From NCBI RefSeq assembly GCF_024391045.1, contig NZ_JANFCZ010000018.1:27950-91949 (forward strand): a DNA stretch of 64,000 bases, given 5' to 3'. Below are positions 8,420 to 17,468 of this stretch, piece by piece (position 1 is the stretch's first letter; each line of letters begins with the position of its first letter). The stretch is from Pseudarthrobacter sulfonivorans (GTDB lineage Bacteria > Actinomycetota > Actinomycetes > Actinomycetales > Micrococcaceae). The translations under genes were made by a program, and so were the position numbers. The notes below the pieces were generated by a model. The model did not search any database. It had not been told where the DNA came from and worked only from the letters and a program-made list of their open reading frames with translations.

Positions 8420-9339
8420 GGGCTGGGCGCTTGTCTTGTCTTGGGAGTACTACGGGGTGAAGTTCGCACTGGCCCGCTGTCCAGGCCGCGCTGAAGAGCC
8501 GCGCTGAAGAAGTGTCAGGTTGGGCTTTAGGGCTTTCATAAAGGTGTGTCCGGAATATGCAAAATGGACCCTATTCTGGCGGGCTATTGGCCGAGGGCTG
8601 ACGTCAGGCTGGGGTGTGGTCCAACCTGAGTTGAGAGTATAGATTACCCGTCTCGTAGGAAGGCAGTCCCATCAGATCACGGGCGGAAGCCAAGGTGCGT
8701 CTACCTCCCGAGCGCCTGAGGAGCTCTCTTGCCGCCAATTCTCTAGCCTGCTGCGGTGATCATGTTTTCGGAGGCTCTTTGCAGGCAGGCGGCCAGAGAG
8801 GTTCAGTCCGGAGCGTGCTGCGGTCGGCAATGAGGTTCAGGTCTCTGAGTTGTTTCTTCGAAGATCCGGCATCTTCGGAGCCCTGATCGAGCCGCCGCGA
8901 GGCAAACAGTCAAGGCGTGCTCGACGAACACATGTGGCAGCACCGCTGCGTCAAGTCCATCGGTCCGAGCTGAGCCGTGAGTCCGACCACGCTCTGCGTC
9001 ACGGCGGCGCATGTTGTTGCTTCCGGCAACAAAACCGTGAAAAGCAGCACTATCTTCGCGTACTGCACTCAAAACTGGACTGGACATGATGGTTGTGGTT
9101 GGGCCCCGGGGACTTTCTAAGTCTTTTCATCTCTCCAATTGCAACTCCTGAAAGTCCAGGTGTTGCAATGACCACTGGACACCAAACCCACGAAATGGCT
9201 CACTTTTCGACCAGTGCTGACAGTCGGGAAACTCGAGTAGCCGCGCTCCGAGTGCGATTAGACGAATCATTCGACCTAAGACATCGACAGAGATGCCCCG
9301 GCGGAGAGGGTGCACGATATGACGGTGGCAGCCAAATCG
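8420..9339. other. Intergenic region of about 920 bp without a convincing gene
   Basis: Only short open frames without recognisable products are present. It is less GC-biased than its neighbours and contains an IS-end relic at its right side. It is best read as degenerate mobile DNA at the left edge of the accessory region. Confidence 0.5.
9139..9173. repeat. Relic of an IS30-type element end
   Basis: The sequence TTGCAACTCCTGAAAGTCCA then GGTGTTGCAATGACC matches, with several changes, the palindromic IS30-type end at 29014-29054 (TTGCAACTCCCGAAAATCCG then GGTGTTGCAACGACC). No transposase is attached here. Confidence 0.55.
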
Positions 9340-9906
9340 CTACAGTCGCTGGACTTCCGGACGGTTCGAATTTGATGCAAGCGTCTTGGCGCTCTCAAAC
9401 CAGTCTTGGTAGACAGGATCCTGAGGATGGAACTGCCCCCAATATGAGGATTCGGGCGCCCTCATGATCGTCCACCCCGGGTCGAATTCGAACTTTTGAT
9501 TCCAATCCCAGACGCAGACGCGTCGAAGGATCCTCCACTCGCCGTCACGCTTCTCGCATAGGTCCCGGTAGCGGCCACCCAAAAACATCGTGGGCGAGTT
9601 GTCTTTATATGTGGTGACCACCATGAACATGCTCTCGCGCTTGGCGCGGTTACCGTCGATTTCGCAGTAGACGTTGCCGATGTGGTGATTGCAACTGACA
9701 AGCACCTCACGTGATTTCATTGCCTCCTCACACCAACCATGGGCGGATCCCTCATAGCGGCCATGGGAGTCTGTTCCATCGGGCCAGTAGGTCGACTTCA
9801 TCAAATCCAGGTCCATCCGGTCGATGCCGCGACAGTACTGCATCAGATTGTCGTGGAGTGCCTGCTTGTCGAGGAGCTCTTGGATCTGTGTTTGCGAAGC
9901 AGTCAC
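9340..9906 (-). CDS. SnoaL-like / nuclear transport factor 2 family protein
   Basis: 188 residues with the SnoaL_4 alpha+beta cone fold pattern. An early helix reads LLDKQALHDNLMQYCRGIDR, then M-D-L-D-L-M-K-S-T-Y-W-P-D-G-T-D, a HH-I-G-N strand, and a C-terminal R-Y-R-D-L/W-R-I-L-R-R motif. The GTG start follows an AAGGGA site. Members are small ligand-binding enzymes (cyclases, dehydratases, isomerases) or relatives of ring-dioxygenase beta subunits, often found in aromatic or steroid catabolic clusters. Function here is unknown. Confidence 0.8.
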   Translation of the reverse strand: MTASQTQIQELLDKQALHDNLMQYCRGIDRMDLDLMKSTYWPDGTDSHGRYEGSAHGWCEEAMKSREVLVSCNHHIGNVYCEIDGNRAKRESMFMVVTTYKDNSPTMFLGGRYRDLCEKRDGEWRILRRVCVWDWNQKFEFDPGWTIMRAPESSYWGQFHPQDPVYQDWFESAKTLASNSNRPEVQRL

Positions 9907-10093
9907 ACTGAAGTCCCTTCATAACATGTCAAGCCGGAGCCTGACTCAAGTAAAAGACGTGCATTCGAAGATCTGCATTACCGGTGAGTTAAGCATACGT
10001 TTTTCAAAAAGACAAGGCCGGTGGCAGGCACTTACTGCGCGAGCACATGCAGGCATCGCGACGCATGATTGCATATCCCTTCTTTGAATGTGA

Positions 10094-10549
10094 CCCGTCG
10101 ACTGGATCACCACGGACCGCGGCAAGGACTACCTCTCGGAGACTTTCGGGTCGGCCTGCTGGCACTTCGGGATCAGCGTCGTCCGGGCACCACCGCACTC
10201 CCCGACGTTCAAAGGACACGTCGAACGCGTCTTGGGAACGATCGACACCATGTGGATGCAGAAACAACCCGGCTATGTCGGCAACAGCGTGGCCAACTGC
10301 GGCGAAATCGACCTGGGCGAACTCCGCACGGTCCGCGAGCTACAGGAGTCTTTCGAGGAGTGGTGGGTCCGTGTCTACCAGAACCGGCCCCACCGTGAGC
10401 TGCGCGATCGCGACGTGCCCTCGAGGATGTTCACGCCCAACCAGATGCATGCCGTCTTGTTCGACGCCGGCGCCGGCATCCCGATCCCGCTCGATCAGGG
10501 GACCTACATCCCGCTGACGCCGGTGGGGATGCTCACGGAGTACCCGGTG
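10094..10549 (+). pseudogene. Fragment of a Mu/TnsB-type DDE transposase
   Basis: In frame from about 10094: VDWITTDRGKDYLSETF, then H-F-G-I-S-V-V-R-A-P-P-H-S-P-T-F-K-G-H-V-E-R (the rve integrase core with an Asp and a Glu), then a Mu-transposase-C-like part (E-E-W-W-V-R-V-Y-Q-N-R-P-H). There is no N-terminal half and the C-terminal beta-barrel fades out after TEYPVAR. The 430 bases to the next gene hold no recognisable gene. It is mobile-element debris at the left border of the catabolic island. Confidence 0.7.
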
Positions 10550-10940
10550 GCCAGGAAAATGAGGTCGATCGTCTCGCGGGTGCCGTCGACGTACATCCTC
10601 GCCTTCCAGCCGATCGATGTCCGGCTTTACCCCAAGCCGTCCGTGGGTCAGATAGTGGGCGATCTGGTCGTTGGAGATGCGATGGTGGACCCGACAGGAT
10701 CGGTGGGGATGGGCAGACCGAGCCGCTTGTAGTCTCCCAAAGCGTTGAGCACCCACTTAGCGCGGGCCACCGGATCACGGTGCACCGAGACGACCCTCTC
10801 GGGTGGCATTGCTGAACCATCGACGATGCCTTGCACCGGGTAGCCGAAGACTCGCTTGGGGAAGAACCAATACGCCATGCGCATCGACAAGGTCGCCGAC
10901 CGTCCGGTCATCGCGGCGTCGCACACGATATCGACGCCGC

Positions 10941-10985
10941 TTGCCTACGCGGCGTGACAGAACCCAAAACTGCGAAAGTCCACTA
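10941..10985 (+). repeat. 45-bp direct repeat, left copy
   Basis: Matches 33675-33719 in the same orientation at 41 of 45 positions (core ACCCAAAACTGCG, then AAGTCCACTA in both). The right edge falls on the stop codon of the acyl-CoA dehydrogenase. It is probably the end of an insertion sequence whose body is lost. The two copies bound 22.7 kb of catabolic genes. Confidence 0.75.
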
Positions 10986-12173
10986 GTCGGTTTTGAGTCC
11001 GAGCCAGCGGGCGATGTTCCACTTGAGCAGTTCGGTGCTGCCCTCGTAGACGCGCATGGCGCGGGCGTCGCGGTAGTAGCGTTCAACGCCGCCCTCGTGG
11101 GTCACGCCCATGCCACCGTGGAGCTGGATGGCGCGGTCGGCGACACGCGAGAGCATTTCGGTGGCGTAGAGCTTGACTGATGCGGTGAGGCGACGGGCGG
11201 TGTGGTCGTCGGACTCGGCACACTCCGCGGCACGGTCCATGAGTCCAAGGCCGGCCTCGATTTCGATGCTGGAGTCGACGATGAACTGCTGCACGTACTG
11301 GAACTTGCTGATAGGACGGCCGAAGGCTTCCCGCTCGCCTGCGTAATCGGTCATGCGGCTGAGCAGGTACTCGGCCTTGCCGATTGCGAGGGCGCCAATA
11401 TTGAGGCGGGCGCGCCCGATGCCCGAGAGCATATAGGGGAGTGCCCGGCCGCGTTCGCCGATCATGGCCGAGGTCGGCACGCGCACGTCTTCGAAGACGA
11501 GGTCGACCGGGTGGTCTTCGCCCAGGGTGCCGTAGGTTCCGCCCACGCTGAGCCCGGGGGTCCCTGAGTCGACGATGAAGGCGCTGTGACGCTGTGAGGG
11601 AGCGGCATCGGGGTCGGTGACGGCGATGACCTGCACAAAGTCGGCGTGAGCACCGTGCGTGATGAAGCGTTTGGTGCCGCTGATGGTCCAGGTGTCTTGT
11701 TCGAGGGTTGCTTTGGTGCGCATGTTGCCTGCGTCCGAGCCCGAGTCGGGCTCGGTGAGGGCGAAGCACCCCTCGATTTCTGCCCGCATGAGGGGGGAGA
11801 GGTACTGCTCGCGCTGCGCATCATTGAAGGCGGCCATGGAGAGGTAGGGGCCTTCGACGTTGGGGAGTACGCCGCCGCGGTCGGCGAGGAGGAGGCCGCT
11901 GCGTCCGATGGCCCGGTAGGCGGCGGCGATGGTCGCGGCGTTGAGGCCGAATCCGCCGAGCTCGGCGGGCATGTGCGCGGAGTAATAGCCGAGTTCGGCG
12001 CTTTGGCGGCGGAGTGCGCGGCGCTCGCTGAGCTGTGCGGTCGGGTCGATGGTGCCGGTGGTGGAGAGTTCGGCGGCGTATCGGGTTTCGACGGGCCTGA
12101 CTACGCGCTCGATGAAGGTGGTGAGTGCGTCGATGAAGTCGACGTTGATTTCTCGGTCGGCGTAGTGTGTCAT
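10983..12173 (-). CDS. Acyl-CoA dehydrogenase (short/medium-chain type)
   Basis: 396 residues, full length for an FAD-dependent acyl-CoA dehydrogenase making the alpha,beta double bond and passing electrons to ETF. Seen: CFALTEPDSGSDAGNMRTKA (FAD/substrate loop), W-T-I-S-G-T-K-R-F-I-T-H-G-A, R-E-A-F-G-R-P-I, and a C-terminal I-Q-L-H-G-G-M-G-V with MRVYEGSTELLK, where the Glu of YEG is the expected catalytic base. It is divergent from a second dehydrogenase across operator site 12193-12212. Its stop coincides with the left 45-bp repeat, so the C-terminus may have been touched by the insertion. Substrate unknown. Confidence 0.92.
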   Translation of the reverse strand: MTHYADREINVDFIDALTTFIERVVRPVETRYAAELSTTGTIDPTAQLSERRALRRQSAELGYYSAHMPAELGGFGLNAATIAAAYRAIGRSGLLLADRGGVLPNVEGPYLSMAAFNDAQREQYLSPLMRAEIEGCFALTEPDSGSDAGNMRTKATLEQDTWTISGTKRFITHGAHADFVQVIAVTDPDAAPSQRHSAFIVDSGTPGLSVGGTYGTLGEDHPVDLVFEDVRVPTSAMIGERGRALPYMLSGIGRARLNIGALAIGKAEYLLSRMTDYAGEREAFGRPISKFQYVQQFIVDSSIEIEAGLGLMDRAAECAESDDHTARRLTASVKLYATEMLSRVADRAIQLHGGMGVTHEGGVERYYRDARAMRVYEGSTELLKWNIARWLGLKTD

Positions 12174-12192
12174 GATTTCGCTCCCACTAAGG

Positions 12193-12212
12193 TTAACTTA
12201 CGGACTAGTAAA
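12193..12212. promoter_or_regulatory. Island operator motif, site 1
   Basis: TTAACT-TACGGACT-AGTAAA, a 6-8-6 imperfect palindrome. It is centred between the two divergent acyl-CoA dehydrogenase genes (starts at 12173 and 12275), so one site could control both. It is one of eight related sites in the island and fits a dimeric TetR-type repressor; the TetR gene at 33773 is the obvious candidate. Confidence 0.7.
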
Positions 12213-12274
12213 ACTAATGCTAGCGGATGCCGCATGGATGCGAGCGTTAGCTGCTGAAGATCGAGGAGGAACAG

Positions 12275-13420
12275 ATGAATCGCGGGATCTATGACGAAGA
12301 GCACGTGGCATTTCGGGAATCGGTGCGGGCGTTTTTGGACCGGCTAGTGTGGCCGAGGGTCGAAGAATTCATTGAGCTGAAGACGCTGCCCCGCGACCTG
12401 TGGCTGGCTGCTGGCGAGCATGAGCTGCTGGGTCTTGAGGTGCCCGAAGAGTTCGGAGGCGTGGCTGCGCAGGACTTTCGGTTTAATGCGGTGCTGACCG
12501 AGGAGCTGTCCGGGGTGAATGTCGCGCTGGCATCGGCGTTCGGCATCCACAGCGACATTGTGGCACCGTATCTCACCGAACTAACAACGCCCGAGCAGCA
12601 GGAGCGGTGGCTTCCCGGCTTCGCGTCCGGTCGGTTGGTGGGTGCGATTGGGATGACGGAGCCGTCTGGCGGCTCGGACCTCGCCGCGTTGACGACGACG
12701 GCCACGCGGGACGGTGATGCGTGGATCCTGAACGGGGCCAAAACATTCATCACCAATGGTGCGTACGCGGATCTGGTGGTGGTGGCCGCACGCACGACCC
12801 CGGGGAGTCGCTCGAAAGGGATCTCACTGTTTGTTGTCGAGGCGGGCATGGCTGGCTTCGAGCGGGGGAAGACGCTCGATAAGGTGGGCCAGCCCGAGGC
12901 TGCGACCGCTGAGCTGTATTTCGACAATGTGCGAGTGCCGCACGAGAACCTGCTCGGCGAGCTCGATCATGGCTTTCAGCACATGATGGATCGGTTGCCG
13001 CAGGAGCGCTTAAACGCGGCGGTATCGAACCTCGCGCACGCGCGTCGCATCTTCCAGGAGACGGTCGCATACGCGGGAGAGCGTCGCGCGTTTGGGCAGG
13101 CGATTGGAAGCCACCAGCACAACAAGTTCATGCTGGCGGAGATGGTGACGCGGCTGGACGTGAGCCAGTCCTTCCTTGATGCCTGCGTGCTGGCGCACAC
13201 GCGCGACGAGCTCACCGCGGTCGACGCGGCGAAGGCGAAGTGGTGGTCGGCGCAGGTGCAGAGCGAAGTGTTAGATCGATGCCTGCAGCTTTTTGGCGGC
13301 TATGGGTACATGAATGAGTATCGAGTTGCACGGGCATGGAAGGATGCGCGAGTAACCCGGATCTGGGCCGGCTCCGATGAGATCATGAAGGAGATCATCG
13401 GGCGGGATCTCGGGTTCTAA
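12275..13420 (+). CDS. Acyl-CoA dehydrogenase (isovaleryl/long-chain FadE type)
   Basis: 381 residues. Seen: GAIGMTEPSGGSDLAAL, W-I-L-N-G-A-K-T-F-I-T-N-G, R-R-A-F-G-Q-A-I, and L-Q-L-F-G-G-Y-G-Y-M-N-E-Y. The C-terminal position that carries the catalytic Glu in medium-chain enzymes is Ala (RIWAGSDEI). A Glu in the LPQERLN segment matches the helix-G base of isovaleryl- and long-chain enzymes. This difference from the divergent partner suggests a branched or cyclic acyl substrate (inference). Good GAGGAGGAA ribosome site. A degraded relative lies at 51.7-52.3 kb. Confidence 0.92.
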   Translation: MNRGIYDEEHVAFRESVRAFLDRLVWPRVEEFIELKTLPRDLWLAAGEHELLGLEVPEEFGGVAAQDFRFNAVLTEELSGVNVALASAFGIHSDIVAPYLTELTTPEQQERWLPGFASGRLVGAIGMTEPSGGSDLAALTTTATRDGDAWILNGAKTFITNGAYADLVVVAARTTPGSRSKGISLFVVEAGMAGFERGKTLDKVGQPEAATAELYFDNVRVPHENLLGELDHGFQHMMDRLPQERLNAAVSNLAHARRIFQETVAYAGERRAFGQAIGSHQHNKFMLAEMVTRLDVSQSFLDACVLAHTRDELTAVDAAKAKWWSAQVQSEVLDRCLQLFGGYGYMNEYRVARAWKDARVTRIWAGSDEIMKEIIGRDLGF

Positions 13421-13489
13421 AGTGCTGGGTGATTTGTCCTGGGGAGGGGTCAAGGTCGGCAGCTGCTTGAAGGAGCGCCGTGAATATGG

Positions 13490-13509
13490 TTAACTAACCG
13501 GCAGGTAAA
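13490..13509. promoter_or_regulatory. Island operator motif, site 2
   Basis: TTAACT-AACCGGCA-GGTAAA, about 124 bases before the decarboxylase-family gene. The flanks (GCATTGCGCGG after the site, a GAGATTTC-AGAATG-CTTGA stretch further on) resemble those of site 34603-34622, so the two promoters appear related by descent. Confidence 0.7.
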
Positions 13510-13632
13510 GCATTGCGCGGTCAGAGTTAATGCCACGCTAAAAGGGTCCGGTGCGGGAGATTTCAAGAATGGCCTTGAGTTCTCCGCAACGCACAGAGTG
13601 AGTTCGCATTGTTCGAAAGTAATTTGGAGTTA

Positions 13633-14499
13633 ATGATGACCCAGAAGATTGACTTGGATCCGGCAGCTCGGACCATCGACGGGATCCCTAGCGGCATGAT
13701 GTCGATCTTTGGGCGGTTCCCGGGAAGCGCGAGCCCCTGGACGGGGCCGGCGTTTGAAGAAACGATGTACACGCTGAATTACCTCACCACGAAGGACGCG
13801 ATCGCGGCCGCTCTCCCGTCGCCCCTGCAGCCGATTGAGGGTGAGGAGCCTATCGCGACGGTGCTGATCGGTCACAACCGACATTGGCGCACCTTCGATG
13901 GCAAGTGGAGCAACTACATCGAGGTTGGCTTCTTTCTCCCCTGCGAGTATGTGAGCAAGTCGGGGGAGAAGTACTCGGGCCTGCACCCGCTATGGTTCCT
14001 GATGGACAATCGTTCCGGCGACAAGACCGAGGGTGCCGAGATTGCGGTGCTGGGCTATCGGGAGATCTCGGGCTGGCACAAGCAGATCGGCAACGTTCAC
14101 TTCGGGGGCACCGGTGATCAGGTGCACGCGACGCTGGAAGCCCGCGGTGTGCGCCTGGCGACGCTGGACATGCAGACCCGTGAGGAAGCTGATGTGTCGG
14201 AGTTGCCGATGGCCGGGCGTGATTACTGGCTGCTGGTGAAGGAAATTCCGAATTGCGACTTTACCGGGTACGACGTGCGGAAGGTGATCGGTCGCTCGGC
14301 GAAGGGATTCAGCCAGCCCGGGTCGGTTACCAACCTCAAGCGAGGTACGGGCACCGTTGAGTTCGGGTATCTCGAGTCCCACCCGATTGCCGGGCTGGAG
14401 TGCATCGAGCCGCGGGATGCGCATCAGTTCACCTTCGGCGGAACCGTTGAGGGCACGTTGCACTCATACTTCGAGATCGACGACCTTCTCAAGGACTGA
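13633..14499 (+). CDS. Acetoacetate decarboxylase-family protein
   Basis: 288 residues from the ATG at 13633 (13636 also possible), placed after a TTGGAG site; the upstream TTG at 13609 lacks one. The family core is visible: Y-R-E-I-S-G-W-H-K-Q-I-G in the position of the R-E-I-W-G-x-P-K-K-L motif, followed by G-D-Q-V-H-A-T-L-E-A-R-G-V-R-L-A. The Schiff-base lysine appears kept, but the second lysine, which lowers its pKa in true decarboxylases, is Gln. A related lyase, hydratase or aldolase-type activity is therefore possible. It has its own operator and lies between acyl-CoA dehydrogenases and a CoA-ligase operon. Confidence 0.8.
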   Translation: MMTQKIDLDPAARTIDGIPSGMMSIFGRFPGSASPWTGPAFEETMYTLNYLTTKDAIAAALPSPLQPIEGEEPIATVLIGHNRHWRTFDGKWSNYIEVGFFLPCEYVSKSGEKYSGLHPLWFLMDNRSGDKTEGAEIAVLGYREISGWHKQIGNVHFGGTGDQVHATLEARGVRLATLDMQTREEADVSELPMAGRDYWLLVKEIPNCDFTGYDVRKVIGRSAKGFSQPGSVTNLKRGTGTVEFGYLESHPIAGLECIEPRDAHQFTFGGTVEGTLHSYFEIDDLLKD

Positions 14500-14611
14500 G
14501 TCGACACACGTCACGCCGCGCAGGTAGCCGCAGTGTGGCCAACCCTGGGGCAGGCTCGCGCGAGCACATGGGCACTGCCCCAAGGCGGGGAGAGAATGAT
14601 TCCCGGCAAAC

Positions 14612-14631
14612 ATGACTAGTCGGTTAGGCAT
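14612..14631. promoter_or_regulatory. Island operator motif, site 3
   Basis: ATGACT-AGTCGGTT-AGGCAT; the reverse complement carries the core CCTAACCGACTAGT of the common motif. It sits 63 bases before the CoA-ligase start, in the promoter of the ligase-thiolase-SDR-hydratase operon. Confidence 0.6.
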
Positions 14632-14694
14632 ATTCTGTCTTTACTGACGATCACCCGCAACTATCAAGTCGGACCATATTGAGGAACACCACAA

Positions 14695-16266
14695 ATGAGT
14701 GACCCACGGCTGAGAGAATCAACGTTCAGTCAGTATTGCTTGGACGCGTTCCGTCGGCGCGGAAGCAACATCGCCTTTACCCAGGGCAACCGTCACCTCA
14801 CGGGTAGCGAATGCCACGAACAGACGCTCGCCATCGCTGCAGTGCTTGAAGATAACGGTGTCGCACGGGGAGACGGGGTATGCCTCCTCTCAGGAAACCG
14901 CCCAGAGGCGTTCCTCGCGCAGGTGGCTGTCCAGTTGATTGGCGCGCGCTACACAGGTTTGCATCCAATGGGTTCGTTCGCCGACCACGCCTTTGTGGTT
15001 GAGAACAGCGAAGCCCGCGTGCTCATCTATGACCCCACTGCGTACTCCGACCGTGCAGTGGCCCTCGAAGCGGCTGCCGCGGGCGTGTCCGTCTTCTCCC
15101 TCGGTCCCGGACCCGTTGGAAACGACATTCTTGCGCTCTCCAAGAGCGCCGCGCTCCCCGTCTCGCGCGCCATGGAGAGCGACATCGCCTTCGTCTTTTA
15201 CACGGGCGGCACCAGTGGAAAGCCCAAGGGCGTGATTCACACGCAGCGTTCCTGGTATCACCAGAGCCTACTAATTCAAAGCTACTGGCAGTGGCCGAGC
15301 GATCCCGTGCTGCTGGTCGCCGCACCGATCTCGCACGCGGCTGGTGCGATGGTGGCGCCAGCTCTTGCCCTTGGTGGCCGCGTGGTCTTGGTGGACGGCT
15401 TCGCCCCTACCGAGTTCTTACGCACGATCGAGGCGGAGCGAGTGTCGGTCACATTCCTCGTGCCGACCATGCTCTACCATCTCCTCAACCATCCGGAGAC
15501 GCGACAGCGTGACCTGTCTAGCCTCCAAACGCTCATCTATGGCGCCGCATCGATCACGCTCGAACGCCTCGCCGAAGCTCGCGACCTCTTCGGCGCGATC
15601 CTGATGCAGGGGTACGGGCAGACCGAGATTGGAAACGGTGCGCTGCTCCTCCTGAAGCAGGACCACCGGCTCGACGCCCCCGAGATTCTTGCCTCCGCAG
15701 GCAGAACTCCCCCCGGCGTCGAAGCCACCATCCTGCTCGATGACGGCACGGATGCCGCGCTGGGTGAGCCCGGCGAGCTGTGCTTCCGATCGGCATCGGT
15801 GATGAGCGGCTACTGGAAGCTTCCAGAGCTCACCAGCGAGACTCTGCAGGGTGGTTGGCTGCACACCGGCGACATCGCGGTGCAGGATGCCGCGGGATAT
15901 ATCACCATCGTCGATCGGAAGAAAGACATGTTGATCTCCGGTGGCTTCAATGTCTACCCGAAAGAGGTCGAAGAGGCGCTGAATCAGCATCCGCTGGTGA
16001 CCGCAGCCGTCGTGGTCGGCATTCCTGACCCCACCTGGGGAGAGGCCGTGGTGGCGCTCATTAAGACGGTCGAGGGCGCGCACGTCGAGCCCGATGAGCT
16101 AAAAGCGTGGGTTCGCGAGCACAAGGGGCCTGTTTACACGCCCAAGCATGTCGCGTTTGTCATTGATTTCCCGATGACCGGGCTGGGAAAGATCAACAAG
16201 AAGGCTATTCGTCGCGAGTATTCGCATGTCAGCGACCCAGTCGCGGATCCAAGAGGTAAAGAGTGA
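14695..16266 (+). CDS. AMP-binding acyl-CoA ligase
   Basis: A 523-residue ANL-superfamily enzyme that activates a carboxylic acid to its CoA thioester through an acyl-AMP. Seen: the P-loop FYTGGTSGKPKGVIHT (about residue 165), Y-G-Q-T-E-I-G near residue 305, W-L-H-T-G-D-I, D-R-K-K-D-M-L-I-S-G-G-F-N-V-Y-P-K-E-V-E, and the C-terminal lysine in MTGLGKINKKAIRRE. First gene of a tightly overlapping operon. Substrate unknown; the surrounding beta-oxidation genes suggest the acid product of the monooxygenase pathway. Confidence 0.93.
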   Translation: MSDPRLRESTFSQYCLDAFRRRGSNIAFTQGNRHLTGSECHEQTLAIAAVLEDNGVARGDGVCLLSGNRPEAFLAQVAVQLIGARYTGLHPMGSFADHAFVVENSEARVLIYDPTAYSDRAVALEAAAAGVSVFSLGPGPVGNDILALSKSAALPVSRAMESDIAFVFYTGGTSGKPKGVIHTQRSWYHQSLLIQSYWQWPSDPVLLVAAPISHAAGAMVAPALALGGRVVLVDGFAPTEFLRTIEAERVSVTFLVPTMLYHLLNHPETRQRDLSSLQTLIYGAASITLERLAEARDLFGAILMQGYGQTEIGNGALLLLKQDHRLDAPEILASAGRTPPGVEATILLDDGTDAALGEPGELCFRSASVMSGYWKLPELTSETLQGGWLHTGDIAVQDAAGYITIVDRKKDMLISGGFNVYPKEVEEALNQHPLVTAAVVVGIPDPTWGEAVVALIKTVEGAHVEPDELKAWVREHKGPVYTPKHVAFVIDFPMTGLGKINKKAIRREYSHVSDPVADPRGKE

Positions 16267-17468
16267 ACGAAGTATATGTTATCGGCGTTGGAATGACGCC
16301 GTTCGCGAAGCATTGGAACCGGTCGCTTCGGTCGCTCGCGACCGAAGCGACCACCGGGGCCCTCGACGATGCCGGCGTTTCGGCGAGTGAGGTTGCCTAT
16401 ACGTTCTTTTCGAACGCCGTTGGCGGGGTGGTGACCGGCCAGGAGACCATTCGCGGCCAGGTGGCACTCCGCGATTCCGGGCTGCTCGGCTCGAGCATCT
16501 TCAACGTCGAGAACGCGTGCGCCTCCGGCTCATCCGCAGCGCATCTGGCGTGGATGACCGTGGCATCCGGGCAGTCCGAATATGCGCTTGCGGTCGGGGC
16601 CGAAAAGCTGACGCACACCGATAAGTCGGTCAGCTTTCGCGCTTTCGCCTCGGGGGTGGATCTTGACGAGGTCGCGGGAGAGGACTATAACCAGGATCGG
16701 CTCGCCATCGCGGTCGGCGACGGATCACACTCGCGATTCATGGATATCTACGCCGAGAACGCGCGTGTATTCATGCAGCGCACCGGGATAACGCAGGAGG
16801 ATCTCGCGCGTGTGGTCGTGAAATCACGAGAGTTCGGCGCGCTCAACGAGCGCGCCCAGTTCCGTGAGCGTCTGACCATTGAAGAGGTGCTCGGAGCGCG
16901 AGAGATCAGCTATCCGCTGACCCTTCCCATGTGCTCGCCGATCGGTGACGGCGCCGCTGCACTCGTGTTTGGCACCAAGGCCGCCGCCATCGCGGCGGGT
17001 GGCCCCCTGGTTCGCGTCCGGGCCACATCCATCACCTCGGGCACGCCCATGGGCGGATCCAGCCTCGCGCCGACGGTGGCTCGCATCTATGAGGCCGCGA
17101 GCATCTCTGGTGCGGATCTTGATGTCATCGAGGTGCACGATGCTGCGGCTCCGGCCGAAATTGAATTCTACGAATCGCTGCAGCTCGCTGAAGCGGCCGA
17201 TCTGGGGCGCTTTGTCGCGTCCGGCGCAGCCAGCCTGGGTGGCACGCAGTACGTGAACTCAAGCGGTGGTCTGCTTGCAAAGGGGCACCCGGTCGGCGCA
17301 TCCGGCTGTGCCCAGATCGTAGAGCTGACCGAGCAGCTGAAGGGGCGCGCCGGTGCTCGCCAGCACCCGCGCGCACGACTAGGACTTGCCGTCAATGCTG
17401 GCGGTTCGATCGGTGATGACAGTGCGGCGATTGGCGTCACTGTCTTGGAAGGAGTCAAGAATGACTAG
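16263..17468 (+). CDS. Thiolase-family protein, SCP-x/lipid-transfer type
   Basis: 401 residues of the SCP-x-like thiolase branch, which cleaves bulky or branched 3-oxoacyl-CoA. The nucleophile is in NACASGSSA (about residue 84) and the His in SSGGLLAKGHPVGASG. The usual C-terminal second Cys motif is replaced by NAGGSIGDDSA, as in SCP-x relatives. The start overlaps the ligase stop by 4 bases and its end overlaps the SDR start by 8. Confidence 0.88.
   Translation: MNEVYVIGVGMTPFAKHWNRSLRSLATEATTGALDDAGVSASEVAYTFFSNAVGGVVTGQETIRGQVALRDSGLLGSSIFNVENACASGSSAAHLAWMTVASGQSEYALAVGAEKLTHTDKSVSFRAFASGVDLDEVAGEDYNQDRLAIAVGDGSHSRFMDIYAENARVFMQRTGITQEDLARVVVKSREFGALNERAQFRERLTIEEVLGAREISYPLTLPMCSPIGDGAAALVFGTKAAAIAAGGPLVRVRATSITSGTPMGGSSLAPTVARIYEAASISGADLDVIEVHDAAAPAEIEFYESLQLAEAADLGRFVASGAASLGGTQYVNSSGGLLAKGHPVGASGCAQIVELTEQLKGRAGARQHPRARLGLAVNAGGSIGDDSAAIGVTVLEGVKND

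Noticed and set aside
10648..10926. Minus-strand frame with GDYKRLGLPIP and similar pieces beside the transposase fragment
   Set aside because: May be a shredded IS gene, but I could not assign a family or consistent frame, so it is not listed as a gene.
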